Below, piece after piece: positions 1 through 8,333 of a DNA stretch of 64,000 bases. The notes beneath the pieces were generated by a model. The model did no database searches. It was not told where the DNA came from and was given only the letters and a program-made list of their open reading frames with translations. Each line of letters starts with the position of its first letter. Position 1 is the stretch's first letter. Both the position numbers and the translations under genes were made by a program. The stretch is from an uncultured Muribaculaceae bacterium (GTDB lineage Bacteria > Bacteroidota > Bacteroidia > Bacteroidales > Muribaculaceae), in NCBI GenBank assembly GCA_947525975.1, contig CANNVE010000013.1, positions 1 to 64,000 on the forward strand. Direction: 5' to 3'.

Positions 1-1
1 C

Positions 2-2128
2 AAGCATTGGACCTACAAGGCGGAGCAATGCGGCAACTACGGCGGCGTGGGCGACTGCTACAACCGCGAGCACTCGATGCCCAAGAGCTGGTTTGACGAT
101 GCAAGCCCGATGTACAGCGACGGCTTCCACATCTATCCCACCGACGGAAAGGTCAACGGCCTGCGCGGCAACATGCCTTACGGCGAGTGCGCCCGGGGCA
201 CCACTCCCTCCGCCCCCTCGGGCATAAAGGCCTTGGGGAAGATAGGCGCGTGCACATTTCCGGGCTATTCGGGCGAAGTGTTCGAGCCGGACGACGAATA
301 CAAGGGCGATTTTGCCCGATCATACTTCTACATGGCTGCCTGCTACAATCATCTGATTGACGATTGGCACTCTGACATGCTCGCCGGCAACACCTATCCG
401 GCCTTCAAGCCGTGGGCTGTGGAGCTGCTGCTGAAATGGCATCGTCAGGATCCGGTCAGCGACAAGGAGACGCGCCGCAACGACGCTGTCTACAAGCACC
501 AGCACAACCGAAATCCCTTTATCGACCATCCGGAGATGGCCGAATACATCTGGGGCGACAAGAAGAACGACCGCTGGAGTGCCAACGGCGAGCCTACGCT
601 GACTGTGGCCGGCGGCGACGTGGCCGACATGGGATATGTGGCCGTGGGCGTGAAGGCGTCGAAGACGCTGCGCCTGCAAGGCTCAAACCTGAAGGCCGAC
701 GTGAAAATCTCCTGCCAGGACGCGGCATTCACCGTCAGTCCCGCCGTGATTCCGGCCTCTACGGCCTCAGCCTCAGGCGGCGCATCATTCACCGTTAGCC
801 TCACCGCCAAGGCTGCCGGTGACTACGCCTCAGCCATAAGCGTCTCAAGCGGCGATCTTAACAGCGTGGTCACCGTCAAGGCACGCGCCGTAGACGGCAT
901 CCCCGCGCAGGAGCCGCGCTATGTGACCGCCACATCGGCCATGGCCACTTGGGCCTATGTGGGCGACGGCACGGCCTACACGCTCACGCTCTCCGGCCCC
1001 TCGCTGACCAATCCCGTGGAATATCCGGTGGATGCGACCAAGGGCGAATACCTCATCGAGGATCTTGAGCCGCTGACGCAGTATGCCTACAGCCTGCGCT
1101 CGGAGCATCTGACGTCGAATGTGGTGGAGTTCGTCACCGGCGAGGCTTTCCCCTTCATCGAGCTGGCATCTTCGCCATATCCCGAATCAGTGCCCGGCGA
1201 GCCATCCGAAGCCTACGAACTTGAGCTCTACGCCGAAAACATATCCGACCCAATAAGGCTGAGCATCGACGCGCCATTCGAGCTCAGCGCCGACAACTCC
1301 GTCTGGGCTCATGCCATCACCATAGATCCGGAGCAGGACGTCATATACGTGCGCATCTGCAGTGACACAGCCGGAAAATTCGGCAAGCTGCTTCTGGCCG
1401 AGGCAGGCGACTATGTGAATGACGAGATGTACGTCTACGGCGAGGTGGCCGAGCGGCAATCGTTCGCCGAAGACTTCGAGGCTGACGCCAAGGGCTGCGG
1501 CACATACAATGGCTGCACATACCACGGCGCATACGCCGACTGGCATCTGGCCAACGCCGGCATCTGGCCCGGCGATAAGCCTGTGCACAGTGGCAAGCAA
1601 TGCGTCAGGATGGGCAGGAACTCCAACAGCGCGATAACCCTGGTCACCGACAAGGCCCACGGCATAGGCGTGGTGAAAGTGCATGCCGCCGAGTGGACCT
1701 CGAATGAGGGCCCGGCCACATTCAGGCTTGAATACTCGCCCGATGGCGGCGACACATGGCAGAGCGCCGGCACGGCCACTGCCGACAGCGAGGAATACAA
1801 GGAATTCACCTTCACTGTCAACAAGCCCGGGCAGGGCCGCATCAGAGTGCAGCAGACCGCCGGAAAGCGATTCCTGGTGGATGACATAGAAATCAGCGAC
1901 TACACCGCATCGGTAGAGACGGTGGAGGGCATAGCCTGGGGCGCCTTCAGCGCCGGAGGCCGCCTGCTGATCGATGCCGCTGCGCCAATGAGGGTGACCG
2001 TATGCGGAGTCGACGGCATAGTCTGGGCCGATGACCTCATGCCAGTGGGTGTCACCGCCATCGACGTGGCTCCGGGCATCTACATAGTGTCGAACGGCGC
2101 CGAGGCGCGACGCGTGATGGTGAGATGA
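2..2128 (+). CDS. Endonuclease I family secreted nuclease, 5' end outside window
   Basis: The reading frame is open from the first bases, so the N-terminus and any signal peptide lie upstream of the window. The first ~190 visible residues carry the endonuclease I signature YNREHSMPKSWF, in which the His is the usual catalytic residue of this His-Me finger family (extracellular, non-specific DNA/RNA cleavage). After this come Ig/Fn3-like beta-rich modules (an Fn3-like stretch at about residues 300-380), then a jelly-roll-like segment (about 480-640, SFAEDFEADAKG onward). The last ~70 residues end in GIYIVSNGAEARRVMVR, which resembles a Por/T9SS type A sorting tail. That suggests outer-membrane export by T9SS, with cleavage and surface attachment or release. 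The stop overlaps the tcdA start (ATGA), so the two genes are probably co-transcribed. The nuclease call is strong; the sorting tail is inferred from its shape. Confidence 0.85.
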   Translation, partial: KHWTYKAEQCGNYGGVGDCYNREHSMPKSWFDDASPMYSDGFHIYPTDGKVNGLRGNMPYGECARGTTPSAPSGIKALGKIGACTFPGYSGEVFEPDDEYKGDFARSYFYMAACYNHLIDDWHSDMLAGNTYPAFKPWAVELLLKWHRQDPVSDKETRRNDAVYKHQHNRNPFIDHPEMAEYIWGDKKNDRWSANGEPTLTVAGGDVADMGYVAVGVKASKTLRLQGSNLKADVKISCQDAAFTVSPAVIPASTASASGGASFTVSLTAKAAGDYASAISVSSGDLNSVVTVKARAVDGIPAQEPRYVTATSAMATWAYVGDGTAYTLTLSGPSLTNPVEYPVDATKGEYLIEDLEPLTQYAYSLRSEHLTSNVVEFVTGEAFPFIELASSPYPESVPGEPSEAYELELYAENISDPIRLSIDAPFELSADNSVWAHAITIDPEQDVIYVRICSDTAGKFGKLLLAEAGDYVNDEMYVYGEVAERQSFAEDFEADAKGCGTYNGCTYHGAYADWHLANAGIWPGDKPVHSGKQCVRMGRNSNSAITLVTDKAHGIGVVKVHAAEWTSNEGPATFRLEYSPDGGDTWQSAGTATADSEEYKEFTFTVNKPGQGRIRVQQTAGKRFLVDDIEISDYTASVETVEGIAWGAFSAGGRLLIDAAAPMRVTVCGVDGIVWADDLMPVGVTAIDVAPGIYIVSNGAEARRVMVR

Positions 2129-2832
2129 ACCGCTCGGAACTTCTCTACGGCGCCGAAGGCATGGAGAGCCTGCGCCGGGCGCGCGTCATAGTGTTTGGCT
2201 GCGGGGGCGTGGGCAGCTGGTGCGCCGAGGCGCTTGCCCGCACGGGCGTGGGCCACATCTCGCTCGTTGACTTCGACGCCGTCGACGTCAGCAATCTCAA
2301 CCGCCAGCTCCCTGCCACGCGGCTCACCATAGGGCAGCCCAAGGTGGAGGCCCTGGCCGAAAGGCTGCGCACGGTGTGCGATGCCGAGATCGTGGCTCTG
2401 GAGAGGAGATACACGCAGGCCGACGCCGAGGCATTCGGCCTCGAGGACTACGATGCGGTGATCGACGCCATAGATTCGGTGGCAGACAAGGCCGCGCTGA
2501 TGCTCCATGTCGCATCTCTTTCGCGTCCGCGCCTCTTCTCGTCGATGGGCGCGGCTCGGCGCATCGATCCTGCGCAGGTCAAAGACGGCGAATTCTGGAA
2601 GGTGCGCGGATGCCCGCTGGCCAGGGCCCTGCGCGACCGATTCAAGAAGGACGGCACCTTCCCTGCGCGCAAGATAAGATGCGTATACAGCGAGGAAGCG
2701 CCAAAGGGCGAGCCAAAGGGCAGCGGCATGGCCGTGACAGCCACATTCGGCATGCATCTGGCCGCCTTGGCGATCAACTGGCTCGCATACGCGAACAAAA
2801 TGCCGGCCGCCCCGCTAAAATGCAATAAATGA
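2125..2832 (+). CDS. tcdA: tRNA threonylcarbamoyladenosine dehydratase TcdA
   Basis: A 235-residue E1-like (ThiF/MoeB superfamily) enzyme. Family knowledge: TcdA uses ATP to cyclise t6A37 of ANN-decoding tRNAs into ct6A in the cytoplasm. The N-terminal Rossmann nucleotide loop VIVFGCGGVGSW is at residues 21-32 and is followed by LVDFDAVDVSNLNRQ, the typical Asp/Arg adenylation motif. The SMGAARRIDP and YSEE segments are also characteristic of the TcdA/CsdL branch, as opposed to MoeB or ThiF, and the CxxC zinc pairs of ThiF/MoeB are absent. The start overlaps the upstream stop by ATGA, which supports translational coupling. The length is close to that of other TcdA proteins. Confidence 0.93.
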   Translation: MNRSELLYGAEGMESLRRARVIVFGCGGVGSWCAEALARTGVGHISLVDFDAVDVSNLNRQLPATRLTIGQPKVEALAERLRTVCDAEIVALERRYTQADAEAFGLEDYDAVIDAIDSVADKAALMLHVASLSRPRLFSSMGAARRIDPAQVKDGEFWKVRGCPLARALRDRFKKDGTFPARKIRCVYSEEAPKGEPKGSGMAVTATFGMHLAALAINWLAYANKMPAAPLKCNK

Positions 2833-2897
2833 CGTGATTTCACGTTTATTATATAGAAGGGCTATATCAAATCGCCCCTTAATGCAGCCCTGTGGAA

Positions 2898-2916
2898 GGG
2901 CGATTTTCAATCGCCC
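2898..2916. repeat. GGGCGATT-loop-AATCGCCC hairpin, dispersed family
   Basis: An 8-bp perfect stem with a TTC loop lies between tcdA and the M3 peptidase gene. The same stem recurs at 50551-50571 and 52921-52940, each time just downstream of a stop codon. A half-degraded copy is at 39617-39663. Nearby, 2832-2846 holds a small ACGTGA/TCACGT hairpin that may end the tcdA transcript. Role unknown; it could be a terminator or a REP-like element. Confidence 0.7.
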
Positions 2917-2962
2917 CCTGCGTATAGAACCTCCAACAGAATCTCTAAACCCTGATAAATAA

Positions 2963-5104
2963 ATGAAAAAACCAATCCTGACCCTTGCGTGCGTGGCCGC
3001 AATAGCCGCATCCACCATCATGTGCACATCAGAAAAGAAAACAGACAACCCGTTCATCGCGGGCTACACCACCGAGTATCTCATACCGCCTTTCGAGGAA
3101 ATCAAGTATGAGCACTACCTCCCGGCCATGGAGGCCGGCTTCGATGAGCAGAACGCCAACATCGAGGCCATCATCGCCAATGCCGAGGCTCCGACTTTCG
3201 ACAACACCATCCATGCCCTCGAAAATTCAAGCCCGATACTCGACCGCGTGTCGATGGTGATGTTCGCCCTCACAGAGAGCAACGCTTCGCCTGAGCTCGA
3301 CTCGATCTCAGAGGTGTTCTTCCCCGCCATCACCGCCCAGAGCGACAACATGCTCATGAACGACTCCCTCTTCCAGAGAGTGAAGGCCGTATATGACAGC
3401 CGCGAAGGCCTCGCCACCGACCAGCGCCGCCTCGTGGAGAAATACTACAAGAATTTCACCCGCGCCGGTGCCCTGCTCGGAGCAGAGGAGAAGGAGCAGC
3501 TCAAAGCCATCAACACTGAGCTGCAGAATCTCTATCTGCAATACAACAAGAACCTTCTCTCGGCCACAAACTCGTTTGAGATCGTGGTGACCGATCCCGC
3601 CCGCCTCAGCGGACTGCCCCAGTCGAGCATCGACCAGGCTGCCGACGCAGCCAAGGAGCGCGGCAAGGAAGGATACGTATTCACCCTCCATGCCCCCAGC
3701 CGCCTGCCCCTGCTGCAATACGCCGACGACCGCGACCTGCGCGAGCAGATGTACAAGGGATACACATCGCTGGCTTCCGACGGAGAGTATGACAACAAGC
3801 CCGTGATCAACAAGATACTCCAGGCCCGCGCCAAGAAGGCCGCCCTGCTTGGCTTTGAGAACTACGGATCATACATGACCGACAACGTGATGGCCGGATC
3901 GATCGACGCCGCCGAGAATCTGCTCATGCAGATCTGGGAGCCGGCTAAGGTGCGCGTGAAGGAAGAGGTAGCCGAAATGCAGAAGGTGGCCGATGCCGAG
4001 GGCGCGAAGATCAAGATCGCTCCCTGGGACTATTACTACTACGCCGAGAAGGTGCGCAAGCAGAAATATGACCTCGACGAGTCAGTGGTGCGCGAATATT
4101 TCGCCCTCGACTCTGTGCGCAACGGCATCTTCACCATGGCCGAAAAGCTCTATGGCGTGAACTTCAAGCCGATGCCCGACGCTCCCAAATACTACGACGA
4201 GGTTGACGTATACAATGTCACCGACGCCAACACCGGCGAGCACGTGGCCGTGTTCATGACCGACTATTTCCCCCGCGCCTCTAAGCGCCAGGGCGCATGG
4301 ATGAGCGAATTCCTGACCGCCCGCCACAATGCCGACGGATCGTGGACCCGCCCCGTGATCTACAACGTTGGCAACTTCTCTAAGCCCACCGCCGACGCTC
4401 CCTCGCTGCTCACCATCGACGAGGTTGAGACAATGTTCCACGAATTCGGCCACGGCCTCCACGGCATGCTCACAAAGGCCAACTACGCAGGCCTCGCCGG
4501 CACCAACGTTGACCGCGACTTCGTAGAGCTTCCCTCGCAGATCCACGAGCACTGGGCATTCGAGCCCGAGATGCTGGCCATCTACGCCCACCACTACAAG
4601 ACCGGAGAGCCCATGCCCGCCGAGCTCATCGACAAGCTCCAGGCAGCCGCCACCCACAATCAGGGATTCACCACCGCCGAGCTCGTGGGAGCAGCTCTGC
4701 TCGACCTCGAATACGGCAAGCTCAACCCGCAGGGCGACACCGACGTATTCGCATTCGAGGAGCAGGTGACAAAGAAACTCGGCATGCCCGCCGAGCTCAC
4801 CTACCGCTACCGCTCGCCCTATTTCAAGCACGTATTCGGCAGCGACGGCTACGCTTCAGGCTATTACACCTATCTCTGGGCTGAGGTGCTTGACTGCGAC
4901 GGCTTCGAGCATTTCAAGGAAAAAGGCATCTTCGACCCCGAGACCGCCAAGAGCTTCAAGGAAAATGTGCTTGAGGCCGGAGCGTCGGAAGACCCCATGA
5001 AGCTCTACGTCCGCTTCCGCGGCCAGGAGCCCACTGTCGACGCCCTGCTGCGCAACCGCGGCCTCTGGAAGCCTACCGCCAAAGACGTGAAAGTATCAAT
5101 GTGA
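2963..5104 (+). CDS. dcp: M3 family peptidyl-dipeptidase (Dcp-like)
   Basis: A 713-residue zinc metallopeptidase of the oligopeptidase A / Dcp family, which removes C-terminal dipeptides from short peptides. The catalytic HEFGH (HExxH) is at about residues 493-497 in FHEFGHGLHGML, with the downstream Glu ligand expected in the ELPSQIHEHW segment. The C-terminus (RFRGQEPTVDALLRNRGL) is the conserved Dcp end. The N-terminus MKKPILTLACVAAIAAST is a signal peptide and a Cys follows at residue 21. The lipobox (TIMC) is imperfect, so it is either a lipoprotein or periplasmic. It is a single-gene unit: no close upstream gene, and a long palindrome directly downstream. The length matches the family. 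Confidence 0.93.
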   Translation: MKKPILTLACVAAIAASTIMCTSEKKTDNPFIAGYTTEYLIPPFEEIKYEHYLPAMEAGFDEQNANIEAIIANAEAPTFDNTIHALENSSPILDRVSMVMFALTESNASPELDSISEVFFPAITAQSDNMLMNDSLFQRVKAVYDSREGLATDQRRLVEKYYKNFTRAGALLGAEEKEQLKAINTELQNLYLQYNKNLLSATNSFEIVVTDPARLSGLPQSSIDQAADAAKERGKEGYVFTLHAPSRLPLLQYADDRDLREQMYKGYTSLASDGEYDNKPVINKILQARAKKAALLGFENYGSYMTDNVMAGSIDAAENLLMQIWEPAKVRVKEEVAEMQKVADAEGAKIKIAPWDYYYYAEKVRKQKYDLDESVVREYFALDSVRNGIFTMAEKLYGVNFKPMPDAPKYYDEVDVYNVTDANTGEHVAVFMTDYFPRASKRQGAWMSEFLTARHNADGSWTRPVIYNVGNFSKPTADAPSLLTIDEVETMFHEFGHGLHGMLTKANYAGLAGTNVDRDFVELPSQIHEHWAFEPEMLAIYAHHYKTGEPMPAELIDKLQAAATHNQGFTTAELVGAALLDLEYGKLNPQGDTDVFAFEEQVTKKLGMPAELTYRYRSPYFKHVFGSDGYASGYYTYLWAEVLDCDGFEHFKEKGIFDPETAKSFKENVLEAGASEDPMKLYVRFRGQEPTVDALLRNRGLWKPTAKDVKVSM

Positions 5105-5119
5105 CCCCTAAGCACTAAG

Positions 5120-5159
5120 AATCGTTTTAACGTTATTACGTAATAACGTTAAAACGATT
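5120..5159. terminator. 40-bp perfect palindrome, probable terminator
   Basis: The 20-nt half-site AATCGTTTTAACGTTATTAC is followed directly by its exact reverse complement, with no unpaired loop. On the + strand the second arm runs into TTTT, as a terminator would. The stem is unusually AT-rich and long, and it lies between the M3 peptidase stop and meaB. Confidence 0.55.
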
Positions 5160-5185
5160 TTCCGCACCTCAATCCCCCCAAAGCA

Positions 5186-6277
5186 ATGGATCATCCCGAA
5201 AACGATACGCGATACACAGGCCTCTCGGTCAACAGCGGCGTGGCTCAGCCGCCAAGCGTCAACCCATATCTAAAGCGCCACAAGCGCAAGCCTCTGCCCG
5301 CTCCGTCGGAGCTGGTGGAGGGCATAGTCAAGGGCGATGTCACCACTCTGGCGCGCGCCGTGACCTTGGTGGAGAGCCTGCAGCCCGCGCATCAGGCAGT
5401 GGCGCAGGAAGTGATAGAGAAATGCCTGCCACACAGCGGCAATAGTCGCCGCATAGGCATCACAGGCGTGCCCGGAGCCGGAAAGAGCACTTCGATCGAC
5501 GTATTCGGAATGCACGTGCTCGAGCATGGCGGCAAGCTTGCCGTGCTCGCCATCGACCCATCGAGCGAGCGCACCAAGGGCAGTATCCTCGGCGACAAGA
5601 CCCGCATGGAGAAGCTCTCGCAGCAAGCCGATGCCTTCATACGCCCCAGCCCTTCGGCAGGGTCGCTCGGAGGCGTGGCACGCAAGACGCGCGAGACCAT
5701 AGTGCTGTGCGAGGCCGCCGGATATGACACCATTTTCGTAGAGACCGTTGGGGTGGGGCAGAGCGAGATCGCCGTGCACTCGATGGTCGACTTCTTTCTG
5801 CTCATACAGCTCGCCGGCACCGGCGATGAGCTCCAGGGCATAAAGCGCGGCATCATGGAGATGGCCGACGGCATTGCCATAAACAAGGCCGACGGCGACA
5901 ATATCGACCGCGCCCGCCTGGCCCAGGCGCAGTTCCGCAATGCCCTCCACCTCTTTCCGCCCACGGCTTCGGGATGGATGCCCGAGGTGCTGTGCTATTC
6001 AGGGTATTACGCCCTCGGCATCGACGAGCTTTGGGACATGATCGACCGATATTTCGCCTTTGTCAAGGAGAACGGATACTTTGAGCGGCGCCGTCGCGAG
6101 CAATCGCGATATTGGATGTTTGAGACCATCAACGAGCAGCTGCGCAACCACTTCTACAGCAATCCGGAGATCGAGGCCATGCTCAAGGTGGGAGAGCGCC
6201 GCGTGCTCAACAATGAAATAAGCTCGTTCATCGCCGCCCGCGATGTGATCGACTATTATTTCAAGACAAAATTTTGA
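5186..6277 (+). CDS. meaB: Methylmalonyl-CoA mutase-associated GTPase MeaB
   Basis: A 363-residue G3E-family GTPase of the MeaB/ArgK branch. The Walker A loop GVPGAGKST is at residues 94-102, the IDPSSERTKGSILGDKTRM block that follows is diagnostic of the family, and ETVGVGQSE forms the switch/Walker B region. NKADGDN serves as the guanine-specificity motif. Family role: protects and loads adenosylcobalamin on methylmalonyl-CoA mutase during succinate-propionate interconversion. The mutase subunits are not in this window, so the gene stands apart from its usual partners. A DUF1573 gene begins 18 bp downstream and is probably co-transcribed. Confidence 0.93.
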   Translation: MDHPENDTRYTGLSVNSGVAQPPSVNPYLKRHKRKPLPAPSELVEGIVKGDVTTLARAVTLVESLQPAHQAVAQEVIEKCLPHSGNSRRIGITGVPGAGKSTSIDVFGMHVLEHGGKLAVLAIDPSSERTKGSILGDKTRMEKLSQQADAFIRPSPSAGSLGGVARKTRETIVLCEAAGYDTIFVETVGVGQSEIAVHSMVDFFLLIQLAGTGDELQGIKRGIMEMADGIAINKADGDNIDRARLAQAQFRNALHLFPPTASGWMPEVLCYSGYYALGIDELWDMIDRYFAFVKENGYFERRRREQSRYWMFETINEQLRNHFYSNPEIEAMLKVGERRVLNNEISSFIAARDVIDYYFKTKF

Positions 6278-6295
6278 AAAGAAAATCATCAGAAG

Positions 6296-6676
6296 ATGAG
6301 GAAGATAATATTTCTGTTCATGCTGGTGCTGGGCATGGCTCTGCGCGCTGCTGACGGTCAAGCCGCCTGCATCGAGTTCAAGGCGAAGCAGCATGATTTC
6401 GGCACTATCAGCGAGGATGGCCCCAAGGTCACTTGCGAATTTGAATTCACCAACACGGGCGATGCTCCGCTGGTCATCATCTCGGCGAAGTCAGCCTGCG
6501 GATGCACAAAGCCCGAATACCCGTCAGAGCCGATCGCGCCCGGCGCGAAGTCGAAGATTACCGTTAAGTTCAATCCCAGGAATCAGCTTGGCGAGGTGCA
6601 CAAATCTGTGACGGTGCGCACCAACGACAAGAAGCACAAGAAGGTGGTGCTCCAGATCACCGGCCTCGTAAAGTGA
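6296..6676 (+). CDS. DUF1573 domain secreted protein
   Basis: A 126-residue protein with a cleavable signal peptide (residues 1 to ~24, MRKIIFLFMLVLGMALRAAD) and a single Ig-like DUF1573 domain. The domain is recognised from HDFGTISEDGPKVTCEFEFT, then SACGCTKPEYP, then VKFNPRNQLGEVHKSVTV. DUF1573 proteins are abundant periplasmic or outer-membrane proteins in Bacteroidetes with no established biochemical role. The paired Cys in ACGC is typical. It follows meaB by 18 bp and is closed by a 12-bp hairpin. The fold assignment is strong; the function is unknown. Confidence 0.88.
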   Translation: MRKIIFLFMLVLGMALRAADGQAACIEFKAKQHDFGTISEDGPKVTCEFEFTNTGDAPLVIISAKSACGCTKPEYPSEPIAPGAKSKITVKFNPRNQLGEVHKSVTVRTNDKKHKKVVLQITGLVK

Positions 6677-6686
6677 CAAAAACAAT

Positions 6687-6714
6687 TTAGGAGATGCCTC
6701 ACGGCATCTCCTAA
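6687..6714. terminator. Hairpin after DUF1573 gene
   Basis: A perfect 12-bp stem TTAGGAGATGCC / GGCATCTCCTAA with a TCAC loop begins 10 bp after the stop codon. A-rich DNA, not a T run, follows on the + strand. It may end the meaB-DUF1573 transcript. Confidence 0.55.
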
Positions 6715-6853
6715 AAAGATAATAAACCAATCATTATCACATTTCTTGCAATGGAAAAAGTATTTCTTGCTCTGTACTAATAAAACACCATCGGGCAAGG
6801 ATTGTTTACGACTATGATTGATTTAACTATTGTTAACTATATCGGGCAGTATG

Positions 6854-6879
6854 TTGGCACACGTCTTGGCTTAACTTTG
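6854..6879 (+). promoter_or_regulatory. recA promoter, Bacteroidales type
   Basis: TAACTTTG at 6872-6879 matches the -7 consensus TAnnTTTG, with a TTG at 6854 about 18 nt upstream as the -33 element. Transcription would start near 6886, leaving a ~45-nt leader to recA. The rest of 6677-6931 shows nothing else recognisable. Confidence 0.6.
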
Positions 6880-6931
6880 CATCAGATTGATCGACTAAAC
6901 ATTTTAATGACAATAAATAACACAATATACA

Positions 6932-8155
6932 ATGGCAGCAACTGAAAAATCAAAAAAGGCAACGGCCAAAAAGGCGGCCGCCAAGCCTGATACTCCCGAG
7001 GCTCTCAAAAACGCCAAACTCGATGCCCTCAACCAGGCTCTTGGCAAGATAGAGAAGTCATACGGCAAAGGCGCCGTGATGAAGCTTGGCGACGAAGTCA
7101 CCGAGAAGGTCGACGTCATCCCCACAGGCTCCATATCTCTCAACTACGCCCTGGGCGTAGGCGGATACCCCAAAGGCCGCATAATCGAAATATACGGTCC
7201 GGAATCGTCGGGCAAGACCACCCTCGCCATCCACGCCATCGCTGAGGCGCAGAAAAACGGCGGCATTGCGGCCATAATCGACGCAGAGCACGCGTTTGAC
7301 CGCTTCTATGCCGAGAAACTCGGCGTAAACGTCAACGAGCTCCTCATCTCGCAGCCCGACAATGGCGAGCAGGCTCTGGAGATCGCCGAGCAGCTGATAC
7401 GCTCATCGGCCATCGACATAATCGTGGTCGACTCTGTGGCGGCCCTCACACCCAAAAATGAAATAGAGGGCGAGATGGGCGACCGCAACATGGGCCTGCA
7501 GGCCCGCCTGATGTCGCAGGCCATGCGCAAGCTCACCGGCGCCATCTCGCGTACCAACACCACATGCATCTTCATCAACCAGCTGCGCGAGAAGATTGGC
7601 GTGATGTTCGGCCCCGCAGAGACCACCACCGGCGGCAACGCCCTGAAATTCTACGCATCGGTGCGCATCGACATCCGCTCGCGCAATCCCATCAAGGACG
7701 GCGATGACGTGCTCGGACGCCGCGCATTCATAAAAGTGGTGAAAAACAAGGTGGCGCCTCCCTTCCGCCGCGCGGAGTTTGACATCATGTTTGGCGAAGG
7801 CATATCCAAGGCCGGCGAGATTCTTGACCTCGGCGTAGACTACGAAGTGATACAGAAGTCGGGAAGCTGGTTCAGTTACAACGGCACAAAGCTCGCCCAG
7901 GGCCGCGACGCAGCAAAGCGCATGATACAGGACAATCCCGAGCTCGCCGAAGAGCTTCAGGCTAAAATCATGGAGGCGATGTACGCCGCTGACCACAATG
8001 GCACAAAGCCAGCGTCAAAGAGCAAGGCCAAAGCCAAAGACAATGAGGAGGCTTCTGCCCCGGCAGAAGAGGCTCCGGCACAGGATCCCGACGGCGGTCT
8101 TTTCGATGATGATCTCGGCGTAGACGACGAATTCGGCATCGAGGAAGACATCTGA
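6932..8155 (+). CDS. recA: Recombinase RecA
   Basis: A 407-residue DNA strand-exchange ATPase and SOS co-protease. Walker A GPESSGKT is at residues 89-96. Also visible are the conserved IDAEHAFD, the Walker [10 protein letters not shown], the [13 protein letters not shown]2 segment and [13 protein letters not shown]. The N-terminus carries a ~25-residue Lys/Ala-rich extension ([13 protein letters not shown]). The C-terminus is a Lys-rich linker followed by an acidic tail ending [10 protein letters not shown]. The protein is therefore ~50 residues longer than E. coli RecA, mainly at the ends, as is common in this lineage. It is monocistronic, with a canonical promoter upstream and a bidirectional terminator downstream. 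No LexA-like operator was recognised. Confidence 0.98.
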   Translation: MAATEKSKKATAKKAAAKPDTPEALKNAKLDALNQALGKIEKSYGKGAVMKLGDEVTEKVDVIPTGSISLNYALGVGGYPKGRIIEIYGPESSGKTTLAIHAIAEAQKNGGIAAIIDAEHAFDRFYAEKLGVNVNELLISQPDNGEQALEIAEQLIRSSAIDIIVVDSVAALTPKNEIEGEMGDRNMGLQARLMSQAMRKLTGAISRTNTTCIFINQLREKIGVMFGPAETTTGGNALKFYASVRIDIRSRNPIKDGDDVLGRRAFIKVVKNKVAPPFRRAEFDIMFGEGISKAGEILDLGVDYEVIQKSGSWFSYNGTKLAQGRDAAKRMIQDNPELAEELQAKIMEAMYAADHNGTKPASKSKAKAKDNEEASAPAEEAPAQDPDGGLFDDDLGVDDEFGIEEDI

Positions 8156-8177
8156 AAAGCGGAGGTGCCAGAAAGGT

Positions 8178-8208
8178 GGAGGTGCGTTTCTCCGAAACGC
8201 ACGCGCCA
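8178..8208 (+). repeat. GGAGGTGCG hairpin repeat, copy 1 of 3
   Basis: The core is GTGCGTTTC-TC-CGAAACGCAC, a near-perfect hairpin preceded by GGAG and followed by a GCCA-type tail. Near-identical copies occur at 18059-18089 and 39575-39604, all in intergenic DNA and all within 65 bp of a strong terminator hairpin. Confidence 0.8.
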
Positions 8209-8241
8209 GCAAAAGTTTCACCCTTGGCTTTTTGTTCATGC

Positions 8242-8267
8242 GGGCGCGATTTATCGCGCCCCTACCG
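8242..8267 (+). repeat. GGGCGCGAT-TTATCGCGCCC-CTACCG repeat, copy 1 of 3
   Basis: A palindromic head (GGGCGCGATTTATCGCGCCC) is followed by the fixed tail CTACCG. Other copies are at 28027-28052 (inverted) and 51126-51151 (direct). Here it sits between the first hairpin repeat and the recA terminator. Confidence 0.8.
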
Positions 8268-8276
8268 ATAGGCCCG

Positions 8277-8318
8277 AAAAAAATGCGGCATCCCAATTTT
8301 GGGATGCCGCATTTTTTT
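8277..8318. terminator. Bidirectional terminator between recA and the lipoprotein operon
   Basis: An 11-bp GC-rich stem (TGCGGCATCCC / GGGATGCCGCA) is extended by A7/T7 on the outer sides and AA/TT on the inner side. The U run is present for both strands, so it can end both recA (+) and the convergent greA operon (-). Confidence 0.9.
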
Positions 8319-8333
8319 ATTATGGTAGGCTTA

